Shown here piece after piece: positions 7,310 through 15,919 of a DNA stretch of 64,000 nt. The translations under genes and the position numbers were made by a program. The notes below the pieces were generated by a model. That model saw nothing but the letters and a program-made list of their open reading frames with translations, had not been told where the DNA came from and did no database searches. The DNA is from JAZDCZ01 sp046757925 (GTDB lineage: Bacteria; Gemmatimonadota; Gemmatimonadetes; Gemmatimonadales; GWC2-71-9), in NCBI GenBank assembly GCA_046757925.1, contig JBHHZE010000001.1, positions 62,001-126,000 of the forward strand, written 5' to 3'. Position 1 is the first letter of the stretch. Every line of letters starts with the position of its first letter.

Positions 7310-9643
7310 ATGCTATTGTCTCGTATGAAGTCGGTGAGTGTGGGTGTGCTATTGGCTTGGGCCGCCCCGTTGAGTGCTCAGGGATTCGATCTGACAGTAG
7401 AGAATATCATGCGTGGCCCGGAGCTGGTGGGCACCGCGCCCACGGCGCTTCGCGGTGGCGGGTTTTTCTTTGGCCGCGGCGGCGGGTTCAGTTGGTCGCC
7501 GGACAGCAGGTACGTCTATTTTCGCTGGAAGCAGCCCGGTGTCGATACCGCTCTCGTGATCTACAGAGTAGCGGCCCGGGGTGGCGAGCCGGAACGCTTC
7601 GAAGAGGCCGACGCCGACACCATTCTGGCCGGCGCCGCGGTTTGGTCGCCCGACCGCAAACAGGCGATCTTCGCGCTCGGCGGAGATCTCGTGCTGTGGA
7701 GTTCGCGGGGCTCACGCCACCTCACCAAGGGCGCGGGTCGCGAGTCGAACCCGCAGTGGTCGGCGGACGGTAACACCGTGTATTTCCAGCGCGACGGCAA
7801 CGCCTTTGCCCTCGGTCTGGATGACGCCGCACTGGTGCAACTCACCGATATCCGACGTGGCGATGCTCCCAAAGTGGCTCGGGAGTTGTCCGATCAGCGC
7901 AAGTTTCTGCAATCGGAGGAAGAGCGGCTGTTCGAGTTCGTGCGGAAGGGTGAGTTCAAAAAACAGCCGTGGGGACGGCGTTCCCCCGAGCCCGATTCGA
8001 CCAAACCCAAGCCGTTTTACCCGGGTGAGGGCAAGAGCGTGCAGGGAATGAGGGTCTCGCCGGACGGCCGGTACGTGTTGATGACGATCTCCCAAAGAGC
8101 GCGGAAGTCGCGGCGTGTCACCATGCCGGTTTGGATCAACGGCGAAGGCTATGTGACGACATATACCGGCCGCACCAAAGTGGGTGACGAGCAGGGAAAG
8201 TCACGGGCGGCCATACTCGAGGTGGCGACGGCCAAGGTGACTTTCGTAGGTGACGATATCGGCAGTGGAGATCGCAGCGTCGCCGGTGTTGCGGTATCCC
8301 CCAACTCGCGTCATGCGTTGCTAAGGATTTCGAGTGACGATGACGAGCGTCGCTGGTTGGCGGTGGTAGATCTGCCGAGTCTGGAGACGAGGGTGGTTGA
8401 CGAACTCCACGATTCGGCCTGGATAGGGCGGCTGCTCTCCTTCACCATGGGGTTCCTGCCCGACGGGGAAACGGTCTACTTCGGGTCGGAGAAGACCGGT
8501 TGGGCGCATCTGTATACTGTCCCGGCGGCGGGTGGCAGTGCCACGGCGCTCACCAGCGGAAAGTGGGAGGTACAGAGCGCCAGGCTTTCACCCGATGGGC
8601 GCACCTGGTACGTCACGGCCAACCGGGACGGATTTGCCGAGGTTCATTTCTATACGCTGCCGGTCGACGGAGGAGAGTTGACACGGGTGACATCGGCCCT
8701 GGGTCGTCAGGACGTGAATGTCTCGCCCGACGGGCGCTGGTTGGCCATGTCGCACTCCCAAGCAAATCACCCACCTGAGCTTTACATCCAGGAGAATCGG
8801 CCCGGCCGCGAGATGCGCAAGATCACCGAGAGCACCACCGAGGAATGGCGCCGGGGCAGTTGGATCAAACCGGAGATCGTAATGGTGCGCGCGCGCGACG
8901 GCGTCGAAGTGCCGGCGCGCCTGTATCGGCCGCAGGGCCACGTCGCCCCGGAAGGTAGTCGGCCTGCCGTAATCTTCGTACATGGCGCGGGGTATCTACA
9001 AAACGTTCACAACTGGTGGTCCAGCTATTACCGCGAGTACATGTTCAACCACCTGCTCGCTTCCAAGGGCTACACGGTGCTGGACATGGACTATCGGGGC
9101 AGCGCGGGTCACGGTCGTGACTGGCGAACCGCGATCTACCGCCACATGGGTGGGCAGGATCTGACCGATCAGGTCGACGGTGCGAAGTGGCTGGTGGCAA
9201 ACATGGGCGTCGACTCCGCCCGCATCGGCATGTATGGCGGCAGCTACGGTGGATTCATTACCTTGATGGCGATGTTCACTGCACCCGGTATCATAAAATC
9301 GGGCGCGGCGCTCAGGCCCGTGACGGATTGGGCGCATTATAACGACGGCTACACGTCCAACATTTTGAACGATCCGCAAGAAGATTCGTTGGCCTATGAA
9401 CTCTCGTCACCGATAAACTTCGCCGAGGGTCTCGAAGGCAACTTGCTCATCTGTCACGGGATGCTGGACGACAACGTCTTGTTCTACGATACGGTGCGGC
9501 TCACTCAACGACTGATCGAGTTGGGCAAGAAGAACTGGCAGGTGGCGATGTATCCGGTAGAGCGTCACTCATTCCTGCAGGCGTCGAGTTGGACCGATGA
9601 ATACAGTAGGATCTTGAACTTATTCGAAACAACCTTGAAGTGA
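7310..9643 (+). CDS. S9-family (prolyl oligopeptidase / DPP-IV-like) secreted serine peptidase
   Basis: About 777 residues from ATG 7310 (ATG 7325 is an equally good start; an upstream reading to 7274 adds no signal-like sequence). The signal peptide ends in APLSAQ. Residues to about 500 form a WD40/TolB-like beta-propeller with repeated SPDGR motifs. The C-terminal 250 residues are the alpha/beta-hydrolase S9 domain with the nucleophile in GGSYGG, an acidic residue in HGMLDDNV and the His in ERHSFL. These enzymes cleave peptides, often after proline, in the periplasm or outside the cell. The gene stands alone between a divergent lipoprotein and the M8-like protease. Confidence 0.93.
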   Translation: MLLSRMKSVSVGVLLAWAAPLSAQGFDLTVENIMRGPELVGTAPTALRGGGFFFGRGGGFSWSPDSRYVYFRWKQPGVDTALVIYRVAARGGEPERFEEADADTILAGAAVWSPDRKQAIFALGGDLVLWSSRGSRHLTKGAGRESNPQWSADGNTVYFQRDGNAFALGLDDAALVQLTDIRRGDAPKVARELSDQRKFLQSEEERLFEFVRKGEFKKQPWGRRSPEPDSTKPKPFYPGEGKSVQGMRVSPDGRYVLMTISQRARKSRRVTMPVWINGEGYVTTYTGRTKVGDEQGKSRAAILEVATAKVTFVGDDIGSGDRSVAGVAVSPNSRHALLRISSDDDERRWLAVVDLPSLETRVVDELHDSAWIGRLLSFTMGFLPDGETVYFGSEKTGWAHLYTVPAAGGSATALTSGKWEVQSARLSPDGRTWYVTANRDGFAEVHFYTLPVDGGELTRVTSALGRQDVNVSPDGRWLAMSHSQANHPPELYIQENRPGREMRKITESTTEEWRRGSWIKPEIVMVRARDGVEVPARLYRPQGHVAPEGSRPAVIFVHGAGYLQNVHNWWSSYYREYMFNHLLASKGYTVLDMDYRGSAGHGRDWRTAIYRHMGGQDLTDQVDGAKWLVANMGVDSARIGMYGGSYGGFITLMAMFTAPGIIKSGAALRPVTDWAHYNDGYTSNILNDPQEDSLAYELSSPINFAEGLEGNLLICHGMLDDNVLFYDTVRLTQRLIELGKKNWQVAMYPVERHSFLQASSWTDEYSRILNLFETTLK

Positions 9644-9740
9644 CGGTTGTTGACAGGACACGCCTTTTTCGTGTCTCGGTGGTGGGGCCTGTGGTTTCAC
9701 TGCGTGACTTGACTCATACTCTTTTAGGGCTAGGTGCTCC

Positions 9741-11336
9741 GTGATCCTACTCGATCGTCCGACGCGTCGTCTCGGCAGTATTGTTTGTGTAGTGGTGTTG
9801 GCTGCTGGCTGCGGCGGCGGTTCGTCAACCGCCCCGCCAGACAACAACAATCCCCCCCCGACAACCGCTGCGCCCAAGGCGTCTTCGCTCGTGCGGATCT
9901 CGCAGAGTCCGGATACAGCCGTGGTAGGGCAGGCGCTGGCGTCGCCGCTCGTGGTGCGGGTCAACGATCAATCGGGCAATCCGTTTCCCGGTGCGGAGGT
10001 GACGTTCTCAATCCTGTCGGGTGGCGGCAGCCTCTCACAGGCGGTCGACACGTCGGGCAGCGACGGGCAGGTATCGACGGTGTGGACGTTGGGTACCATC
10101 GCCGGGTTGCAGCAGGCCAGGGCCACCGCCACGGGATTGTCGCCGGCGGGCTTTGCCGCGATTGCCCTCGCGGGTCCGCCGGCAAATATGACCGCCGTCG
10201 CCCCGCTCATGCAGAACACATTGATCGGTACCGCGGTCAGCGTTCCGCCGTCGGTTAGGGTTACGGATCAGTTCAATAACCCGGTGCCCGGCGTGGAGGT
10301 GGTATTCAAGGTTGAGTCAGGGGGTGGAAGTGTGACGGGCGATACCGCGATCACCGATGCTTCGGGCGTCGCGGCGGTGACGAGCTGGACGGTGGGCACG
10401 ACAGCGGGACAAAACACGGTTTCGGCTACTGCCAGCGCCACTGGCATAGCGGGGAACCCGCTGACCTTTACGGCCGACGGCGTCTTTACCGCGTTCAATA
10501 TAGAGGTGCGTTTCTCGCCGGGTACGACCCCCAGTGCGGGCCAGGCGGCTGCCTTCAACAATGCGGTGGTCCAGTGGCAGTCGATCATAGTGGGAGACCA
10601 GCCGGACGTCGTGTACGACGGTACTGGCCAATGCGGGCCTCCCGGGGTCGTGCCCTCGATGGCCGAGACGATCGACGATATGGTGATCTACGCCAAGCTG
10701 GACAGCATCGATGGACCCGGTGCCATATTGGGCCAGGCTGGGCCCTGCTTAATTCGAAATGCGGACAGCTTGCCGTTCTTGGGCTTCATGATGTTCGACA
10801 GCGCGGACGTTGCTCAACTCGAGACGGCTGGCCAACTGGGATCGGTTATCCTGCACGAGATGGGTCACGTGTTGGGCATCGGGACCGTGTGGAACCTTCT
10901 TGGATTGATACAGAATCCGTCCGACACCTCGCGAGGTGGAGTGCTGGGTGCCGACACGCACTTTACGGGAGCCGGTGCGATTGCGGCGTTCGACTCGTTG
11001 GGTGGTGCGGGGTTCACCGGCGCCAAGGTACCGGTGGACAACACGTCGATCCCGGGGAGCGCCGACTCGCACTGGCGCGAAACAGTGCTCAAGACCGAAC
11101 TCATGACGCCCGCGCTGAATTCAGGCGTGACCAATCCGTTGTCTGCCATAACCAGCGCCTCGTTGGCGGATATGGGCTACATGGTAAATATCTCCGCGAG
11201 CGATCCCTTTGTGGTTCCCGCTCCCGGTGCGGTAGCTGGGGCAGGTAATGTGCTGCACATGGTCAACGACATTTGGGACGGCCCGATTTACATCGGGAAT
11301 AGTAGGGTCACGATGAGACGGGTTCGGAGGCGGTGA
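9741..11336 (+). CDS. Lipoprotein metalloprotease, M8 (leishmanolysin)-like with two Ig-like domains
   Basis: A 531-residue protein starting at GTG. A lipobox (VLAAGC) lies at about residue 27, followed by a low-complexity Pro/Asn/Thr linker. Two Big_1-type Ig-like domains follow (about 60-150 and 150-250), each with the VTDQFNNPVPGVEV-type strand. The protease domain has HEMGH (H372, E373, H376), a third His in SHWRETV (H444) and the met-turn ELMTP (M455), the order expected for the leishmanolysin-like metzincins. It ends in a basic RRVRRR tail. Probably surface-exposed and proteolytic. Bacterial M8-like proteins are known, but this domain order is less usual. Confidence 0.85.
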   Translation: MILLDRPTRRLGSIVCVVVLAAGCGGGSSTAPPDNNNPPPTTAAPKASSLVRISQSPDTAVVGQALASPLVVRVNDQSGNPFPGAEVTFSILSGGGSLSQAVDTSGSDGQVSTVWTLGTIAGLQQARATATGLSPAGFAAIALAGPPANMTAVAPLMQNTLIGTAVSVPPSVRVTDQFNNPVPGVEVVFKVESGGGSVTGDTAITDASGVAAVTSWTVGTTAGQNTVSATASATGIAGNPLTFTADGVFTAFNIEVRFSPGTTPSAGQAAAFNNAVVQWQSIIVGDQPDVVYDGTGQCGPPGVVPSMAETIDDMVIYAKLDSIDGPGAILGQAGPCLIRNADSLPFLGFMMFDSADVAQLETAGQLGSVILHEMGHVLGIGTVWNLLGLIQNPSDTSRGGVLGADTHFTGAGAIAAFDSLGGAGFTGAKVPVDNTSIPGSADSHWRETVLKTELMTPALNSGVTNPLSAITSASLADMGYMVNISASDPFVVPAPGAVAGAGNVLHMVNDIWDGPIYIGNSRVTMRRVRRR

Positions 11337-11364
11337 TGAACGTGTTTGGGAGGAGGCGAAGTCG

Positions 11365-11967
11365 GTGAGGGTTAGAGTATGTGCTGGGCTATTGGTCTTG
11401 TTGCTGTCTGCGTGTACGGGTCGTCGTCAGCTGCGGCCGGTCGTGCCGTGGTGTGTCGAACCGACCGGTCAGCTTGCGTCAGATGCCGCTGCCGACAGCA
11501 TAGCGGGTAGCTATGTGTTGACGATGGTGGCTACCAAGGGTGCCCGTGCGGGCGAGCGTGTAGGGGGCAGGCTGACGCTGCTTCCTACCGAGGGTGAGTG
11601 GCGCCAGCTCATCGGGGCCGGCGGGTCGCCCGACCCCAACACGGTGATCCAGGCCTACGGGACGACCGACATCGCGCTGGAAGAGGTGGGCGCTATTCGG
11701 GTTGGCGACATCGCCTCCAGTGATGTCTCGAAGCCCGGTGTGGCGGTACTCCAGACGAAAGCCGGGGCAGGTGCCGGCGGGCGTCCCACCATCACTCTCC
11801 GGCTGGGTTCGGCGGCCAACGAGCGCGGCGTCCTGCGGTTCGACGGTGGTTTCACGGTGCTGTACGTGCGGAAGATGGATCGGGCCGGCTTTGCGGGTGG
11901 CTGGGCCAGCGGAGTCAGGGACAAGCAGGCGGAGGGATTTTTCTGCGCCTATCGGAATGGCGGGTAG
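11365..11967 (+). CDS. Lipoprotein, function unknown
   Basis: A 200-residue protein with a GTG start placed eight bases after a GGGAGGAGG ribosome-binding site, 28 bases behind the M8-like protease. The signal ends in the lipobox LLSAC (Cys about 17). The mature part begins with a Cys-containing PWCVEPTG and has a single beta-rich domain with SYVLTMVATKG and a repeated DxG pattern; another Cys lies near the end (FFCAY). No family assigned. Position suggests co-transcription with the protease. Confidence 0.72.
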   Translation: MRVRVCAGLLVLLLSACTGRRQLRPVVPWCVEPTGQLASDAAADSIAGSYVLTMVATKGARAGERVGGRLTLLPTEGEWRQLIGAGGSPDPNTVIQAYGTTDIALEEVGAIRVGDIASSDVSKPGVAVLQTKAGAGAGGRPTITLRLGSAANERGVLRFDGGFTVLYVRKMDRAGFAGGWASGVRDKQAEGFFCAYRNGG

Positions 11968-12012
11968 AGTTCCACCACTGACCGTACCTGTTACTTTATG
12001 ATCCCGTACCTA

Positions 12013-12085
12013 GGGGCGGTAGCTCAGCTGGGAGAGCACCTGCCTTGCACGCAGGGGGTCGTGGGTTCGAATCCCATCCGCTCCA
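12013..12085 (+). tRNA. tRNA-Ala (anticodon TGC)
   Basis: Cloverleaf with acceptor stem GGGGCGG/CCGCTCC (one G-U), D-arm AGCTCAGCTGGGAGAGC, anticodon stem CCTGC/GCAGG with loop CTTGCAC, T-arm GGTTCGAATCC. Discriminator A at 12085, no encoded CCA. A TATGAT at 11997-12002 may be its -10 element. Confidence 0.97.
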
Positions 12086-12399
12086 TTCTCCAGTCTTGAT
12101 CGACCAGATGGGGTCGTGGGTGGAGCTGCGCTCGCCTGCGGCGATGCTCGCTCTGCTTCGCACCGAATCCCACGGGTCCCGTGGTCTTTGCGGCAGGCTC
12201 TATGTGGCCAAGTGGTGCTAGCGCTGGACGCGGGGGCGCTCGGGACAGGACTTGTCATCTGGGACCACGAGAACTCCTTCAAATCTGTCCTGGCCGTGCG
12301 CCTCCGCCGTCCAGCGTCCCAAGCTCACGCCACTCGGCCTACATATGGACCAGCCGGGGCTGGTAGGTCGCTACCCCAGCTCCATCCAGTTGGCCGTGA
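12086..12399. other. Intergenic stretch without a supported gene
   Basis: About 310 bases between tRNA-Ala and the convergent sod gene. It holds a 15-base dyad CCACGGG-T-CCCGTGG (12170-12184) and two small hairpins close to the sod stop: ACCAGC-CGGG-GCTGGT (12349-12364) and GGTAG-GTCG-CTACC (12362-12375), which overlap. The latter could help end sod transcription but lack a U-tract. Open frames here read as low-quality protein. Confidence 0.5.
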
Positions 12400-13008
12400 C
12401 TAGCCGGCGGCCTCGAAGCGCTGGGCCACCTCGGCCCAATTGACCACGTTCCACCACGCGGCTATGTAATCGGGACGCCTGTTCTGATAGTTCAAATAGT
12501 ACGCGTGCTCCCAAACATCCAGCCCGAGGATTGGGGTCTTTCCCGCCATGAGCGGCGAGTCTTGGTTGGGGGTACTCTCGACGGCAAGGCCGCCCCCGTC
12601 TACCACCAGCCATGCCCAACCGCTACCAAACCTGGTGGCAGCTGCGTTCGAGAACGCCGTCTTGAACGCCGCGAAATCTCCGAACGCGGAGCTGATCGCA
12701 TCGGCCAAGCCGCCACCGGGCTCGCCGCCGCCACCAGGTGCCATGACCTGCCAGAAAAGAGAGTGGTTCGCATGGCCACCCCCGTTGTTTCTCACGGCGC
12801 CCTTGATGTCTTCGGGAACCGTGTCTATAGCTCTCAGTAGGTCTTCAACGCGCTTATCCTGGAGATCCGCATGTTTCTCCAGTGCGCCGTTCAGCTTGGT
12901 TACGTAACCTTGGTGGTGTTTGCCGTGATGAATCTCCATGGTCCTGGCGTCGATATGCGGCTCGAGCGCATCGTACCCGTATGGCAGGGGAGGCAGTTCG
13001 TGTGCCAT
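12400..13008 (-). CDS. sodA: Superoxide dismutase, Mn-type or cambialistic
   Basis: A 202-residue protein from ATG 13008, with AAAGGAG about ten bases upstream; the longer reading to 13059 adds unrelated sequence. All four metal ligands are visible: H27, H82, D164 and H168 in DVWEHAY. Features GGGHANHSLFW, the glycine run after residue 92 and NQDSPL (Gln near 149) favour manganese over iron, though cambialistic use cannot be excluded. It converts superoxide to peroxide and oxygen in the cytoplasm. It is divergent from a peroxiredoxin gene that would remove the peroxide, a sensible pairing. Confidence 0.95.
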   Translation of the reverse strand: MAHELPPLPYGYDALEPHIDARTMEIHHGKHHQGYVTKLNGALEKHADLQDKRVEDLLRAIDTVPEDIKGAVRNNGGGHANHSLFWQVMAPGGGGEPGGGLADAISSAFGDFAAFKTAFSNAAATRFGSGWAWLVVDGGGLAVESTPNQDSPLMAGKTPILGLDVWEHAYYLNYQNRRPDYIAAWWNVVNWAEVAQRFEAAG

Positions 13009-13064
13009 TTTTCTGACCGCTCCTTTGTGAAATGCGTTGAGGGACACATAATTAGTCACGGCGA

Positions 13065-13085
13065 GCCCTCCGAAACAAGGGAGGG
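13065..13085. promoter_or_regulatory. Dyad CCCTCC-N7-GGGAGG in the sod/peroxiredoxin divergent spacer
   Basis: Half-sites at 13066-13071 and 13079-13084 lie between the two divergent oxidative-stress genes. On the minus strand TTGTTT (13076-13071), 18 bases, then TAATTA is a weak promoter match for sod and overlaps the dyad. A regulator site is inference. Confidence 0.3.
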
Positions 13086-13117
13086 GCGACTACTCGGATT
13101 TGGCAACAGGAGATATC

Positions 13118-13579
13118 ATGAGCGAACTCCAGGTCGGTGACCAGGCCCCTAACTTCACTCTCCCGTCCACCGCCGGCGGCGAAATCGAGCTTGCGTCCTT
13201 CCGGGGACAGTCGAGTGTCCTCTTGGCGTTCTTCCCGCTGGCGTTTACGGGTGTGTGCACCGGCGAGATGTGCGATTTCAGTCACGATCTGGCCAAGTTC
13301 AACGAGGCGGATGCCAAGGTTTTCGGAGTCAGTGTTGATTCGATTCCGACCCTCAATGAGTTCAGGCAGAAGAATGGCATAGCCGTTGATCTTCTGAGCG
13401 ACTTCAAGCGAGAGGTGAGCCGCAGCTATGGCGTATTGCTCGAGGACAAATTCTTTGCTAAGCGGGCCTACTTCATAGTGGATCGGAATGGTACAGTGGC
13501 TTGGTTCCACATCGAAGCCGAGTTGGGGAACAAGCGGGACAATTCGGAACTCCTGGCAAAGTTGGGTGAGCTGCCGTGA
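13118..13579 (+). CDS. Peroxiredoxin (AhpC/TSA family, AhpE/BCP-like)
   Basis: A 153-residue thioredoxin-fold peroxidase from ATG 13118, with AGGAGA just upstream. The PxxxTxxC active-site motif is PLAFTGVC, giving the peroxidatic Cys at C47; C52 lies five residues later and might be involved in resolution, otherwise the enzyme is 1-Cys like AhpE. DRNGTVAW and the arginine region near 120 fit the family. It reduces hydrogen peroxide or organic peroxides in the cytoplasm using thioredoxin or another thiol. It is divergent from sodA across 109 bases. Confidence 0.92.
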   Translation: MSELQVGDQAPNFTLPSTAGGEIELASFRGQSSVLLAFFPLAFTGVCTGEMCDFSHDLAKFNEADAKVFGVSVDSIPTLNEFRQKNGIAVDLLSDFKREVSRSYGVLLEDKFFAKRAYFIVDRNGTVAWFHIEAELGNKRDNSELLAKLGELP

Positions 13580-13682
13580 GGCGCTTCCCGCTTCCCAAGC
13601 CTGGCACCACCAAAAGATTTGGCATAAAATTAGGGCGGGTGCGGCGGATCGGCGATGAGGTGTTACACTTGCCTTCTGTCCT

Positions 13683-15254
13683 ATGAGCGAAAACGAGTCC
13701 ACTGAAACTCGCGGTCTTCGAATCCTCGATGACATAAGCAGCTACCTCGCCAGCGGGATCGGTGCCGAGGATGCGCTTAGTGGTGTGGCTGGCGTTCTCT
13801 GTCGGGGCCTGAACAGCGATCACTGCCGCATGTGGATCCGAACGCCCGATGGCAGCCAGTTCAAGCCAATCACCGCCCAAGGCTATCCTTCGCCTCCTCC
13901 CGGACATGCGGAACTCGTGCGAGAATGGCTGAGCACGAACGCGGCTGACGAACTTGCGGGTGATATCTGGTACGTGCGGCGTCCGCTGGCCTATGAGGGT
14001 GAGCAGTTGGGTCTCCTCGAAGCCACGGTATCCGACGATGCTCATGCTCCTGTATTGCGTCAGGTCGTGGCGACGGTTGCCAACGTTCTCTCACCGCTCC
14101 TCGCCTCGATCGAGCTATCCGAAGATTTGGCGAGCGAAGTGGCTTTACGCACCAGGGAGACTGAAGCGCAGCGTCGCTTTACGGCTAAGATCATCGATTC
14201 ACTTCCGGTGGGACTGTATGTGATCGATCGGGACTACAGAATCCAGGCCTGGAACCGCAAACGCGAACTGGGGACGAGCGGCGTTGAACGAGGTGAGGTT
14301 CTGGGCCGGGAAGTGTTCGATGTTCTTCATCGCCAGCCCAGTGAACTTCTCAGACAGGAGTTCGACTCGGTTTTCAAGACGGGTCGCATAGAGCAGCTGG
14401 AGGCCCAGTCGAGTGCCAGTGGCGAGCAGCGCCACTACCGCATCACCAAGGTTCCGATGCGGCTGCACGATGACGAAATCACGCACGTCATCACGATCGG
14501 CGAGGACTTGACTGACTCGAAGATAGTGGAGCGCCAGATTTCCCAGACCGAGAAACTTGCCGCGCTGGGGCAACTGGCCGCCGGAGTGATGCACGAGATC
14601 AATAACCCTTTGGCGACGATCGGAGCCTGCGTCGAGGCTCTTACGATCAGGGCCGCGGAGTTGAGTGGTCAAGACAGATCGTCTGCCGAGGAGTATTTGC
14701 GAATCATCGATTCGGAACTCGGTAGATGTAAAGCCATCGTAGATGGGCTCCTGGATTTTGCGCGGCCCCAGTCGCGGGCAATGGGCCGTGCGAATGTCAA
14801 CCAAGTGATCGAGGATGCACTGTTCCTGGTGAAGCACCACGACAGGTTCAGGCGCATTGAGCTGGTGCGCACGCTGGCCGAGGATCTTCCGGCCATCCGT
14901 GGCAACACCGAGCAGCTCATCCAGGTATTCCTCGCGCTGATGCTGAACGCGATAGACGCGATGGAGGGTACGGGCAGGCTCACGGTGACGAGCGCGCTGG
15001 ATCGGGAGCAACCAAACCGAGTGGTGGTGGCATTCGAGGATACCGGTATGGGAATTCCGGAGGATGAGGTTCCCAAGATTTTCGAACCGTTCTTCACGAC
15101 TAAGCAGCCGGGCCGCGGTACGGGCCTCGGATTGTCGATCTGCTATGGCGTCGTTCAACAGCACGGTGGCACCATTCGAGTCGAGTCGTCGGTGGGACGC
15201 GGCTCGAAATTCAGTGTGTCTCTGCCGGTATTCGACGATGGAGCAGCGTTATGA
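13683..15254 (+). CDS. Soluble sensor histidine kinase (GAF-PAS-HisKA-HATPase)
   Basis: A 523-residue protein without membrane segments. A GAF-like domain (about 12-145) is followed by a short coiled linker (145-165), a PAS domain (about 168-280; GLYVIDRDYRIQAWN), HisKA with GVMHEINNPL (phospho-acceptor H304), and HATPase with the N box region LMLNAIDAME, G1 DTGMGIPEDE and G2 GTGLGLSICYG. It resembles NtrB/AtoS-type kinases and would sense a cytoplasmic signal. A TACACT lies 13 bases before the ATG. Its stop overlaps the start of the response regulator (ATGA), so the two are probably partners, but a second kinase follows the regulator. Confidence 0.93.
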   Translation: MSENESTETRGLRILDDISSYLASGIGAEDALSGVAGVLCRGLNSDHCRMWIRTPDGSQFKPITAQGYPSPPPGHAELVREWLSTNAADELAGDIWYVRRPLAYEGEQLGLLEATVSDDAHAPVLRQVVATVANVLSPLLASIELSEDLASEVALRTRETEAQRRFTAKIIDSLPVGLYVIDRDYRIQAWNRKRELGTSGVERGEVLGREVFDVLHRQPSELLRQEFDSVFKTGRIEQLEAQSSASGEQRHYRITKVPMRLHDDEITHVITIGEDLTDSKIVERQISQTEKLAALGQLAAGVMHEINNPLATIGACVEALTIRAAELSGQDRSSAEEYLRIIDSELGRCKAIVDGLLDFARPQSRAMGRANVNQVIEDALFLVKHHDRFRRIELVRTLAEDLPAIRGNTEQLIQVFLALMLNAIDAMEGTGRLTVTSALDREQPNRVVVAFEDTGMGIPEDEVPKIFEPFFTTKQPGRGTGLGLSICYGVVQQHGGTIRVESSVGRGSKFSVSLPVFDDGAAL

Positions 15255-15919
15255 GGGTGTTGGTGGTCGAAGACGATCGCATGGTGGGGCAGTTCGTTCA
15301 GCGGGGTTTGGAGGAACAGCGCATCCAAGCGGATCTAATAGATGATGGAGCCGCCGCACTCGAGCGGGCCTCGCAGGCCAGCTATGACGTCATCGTGCTC
15401 GATCTCAGGCTGCCCACCTTATCGGGGATCGACGTATTGCGTACGATGCGGGATCGCGGCGTGGCCACTCCCGTTCTGGTTCTGACCGCCCAAGATGCCG
15501 TCGAGTCGAAGGTCCAAGCTCTCCGCACTGGTGCCGATGACTACGTGACTAAACCGTTCGCGTTTGAAGAGCTATTGGCACGAGTAGAGGCACTCGGTAG
15601 GCGTCCCAAAGATATAGCTTCGCCGGTCCTGAAGGTGGAGGATTTGGAAATGGACACCGGCAAGCATGAGGTCAGAAGGAAGGGCAAGTTGTTGGACCTG
15701 ACTCCGAAGGAGTACTCCGTTCTCAAGTATTTGATGCGCAATGCGGGGCGGGTCATGACACGGACCCTGATAACGGAGTATGCGTGGGGCTATCACTTCG
15801 ACCCGGGTACGAACGTTGTCGATGTGGTAATAAACCGGCTCCGCAAGAAGGTGGATCAAGGCTTCAAGGTCAAGTTGATCCACACGGTTCGCGGCGTTGG
15901 GTATGTTCTGAAGGGCTGA
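15251..15919 (+). CDS. OmpR/PhoB-family response regulator
   Basis: A 222-residue protein with a receiver domain (phospho-acceptor D51 in VLDLRLP, acidic pair E7-D8-D9, K101 in VTKPF) and a C-terminal winged-helix DNA-binding domain (about 125-222; LTPKEYSVLKYLMRNAGRV, then VVDVVINRLRKKVD). It begins within the stop of the upstream kinase gene and is directly followed by the second kinase (TGA-ATG). It is a transcription factor controlled by phosphorylation; targets are unknown. Confidence 0.96.
   Translation: MRVLVVEDDRMVGQFVQRGLEEQRIQADLIDDGAAALERASQASYDVIVLDLRLPTLSGIDVLRTMRDRGVATPVLVLTAQDAVESKVQALRTGADDYVTKPFAFEELLARVEALGRRPKDIASPVLKVEDLEMDTGKHEVRRKGKLLDLTPKEYSVLKYLMRNAGRVMTRTLITEYAWGYHFDPGTNVVDVVINRLRKKVDQGFKVKLIHTVRGVGYVLKG

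Noticed and set aside
12010..12282. 90-codon minus-strand frame across tRNA-Ala, including the segment DGIRTHDPLRARQV
   Set aside because: This is a well-known false protein made from the antisense of tRNA genes; it has no independent support.
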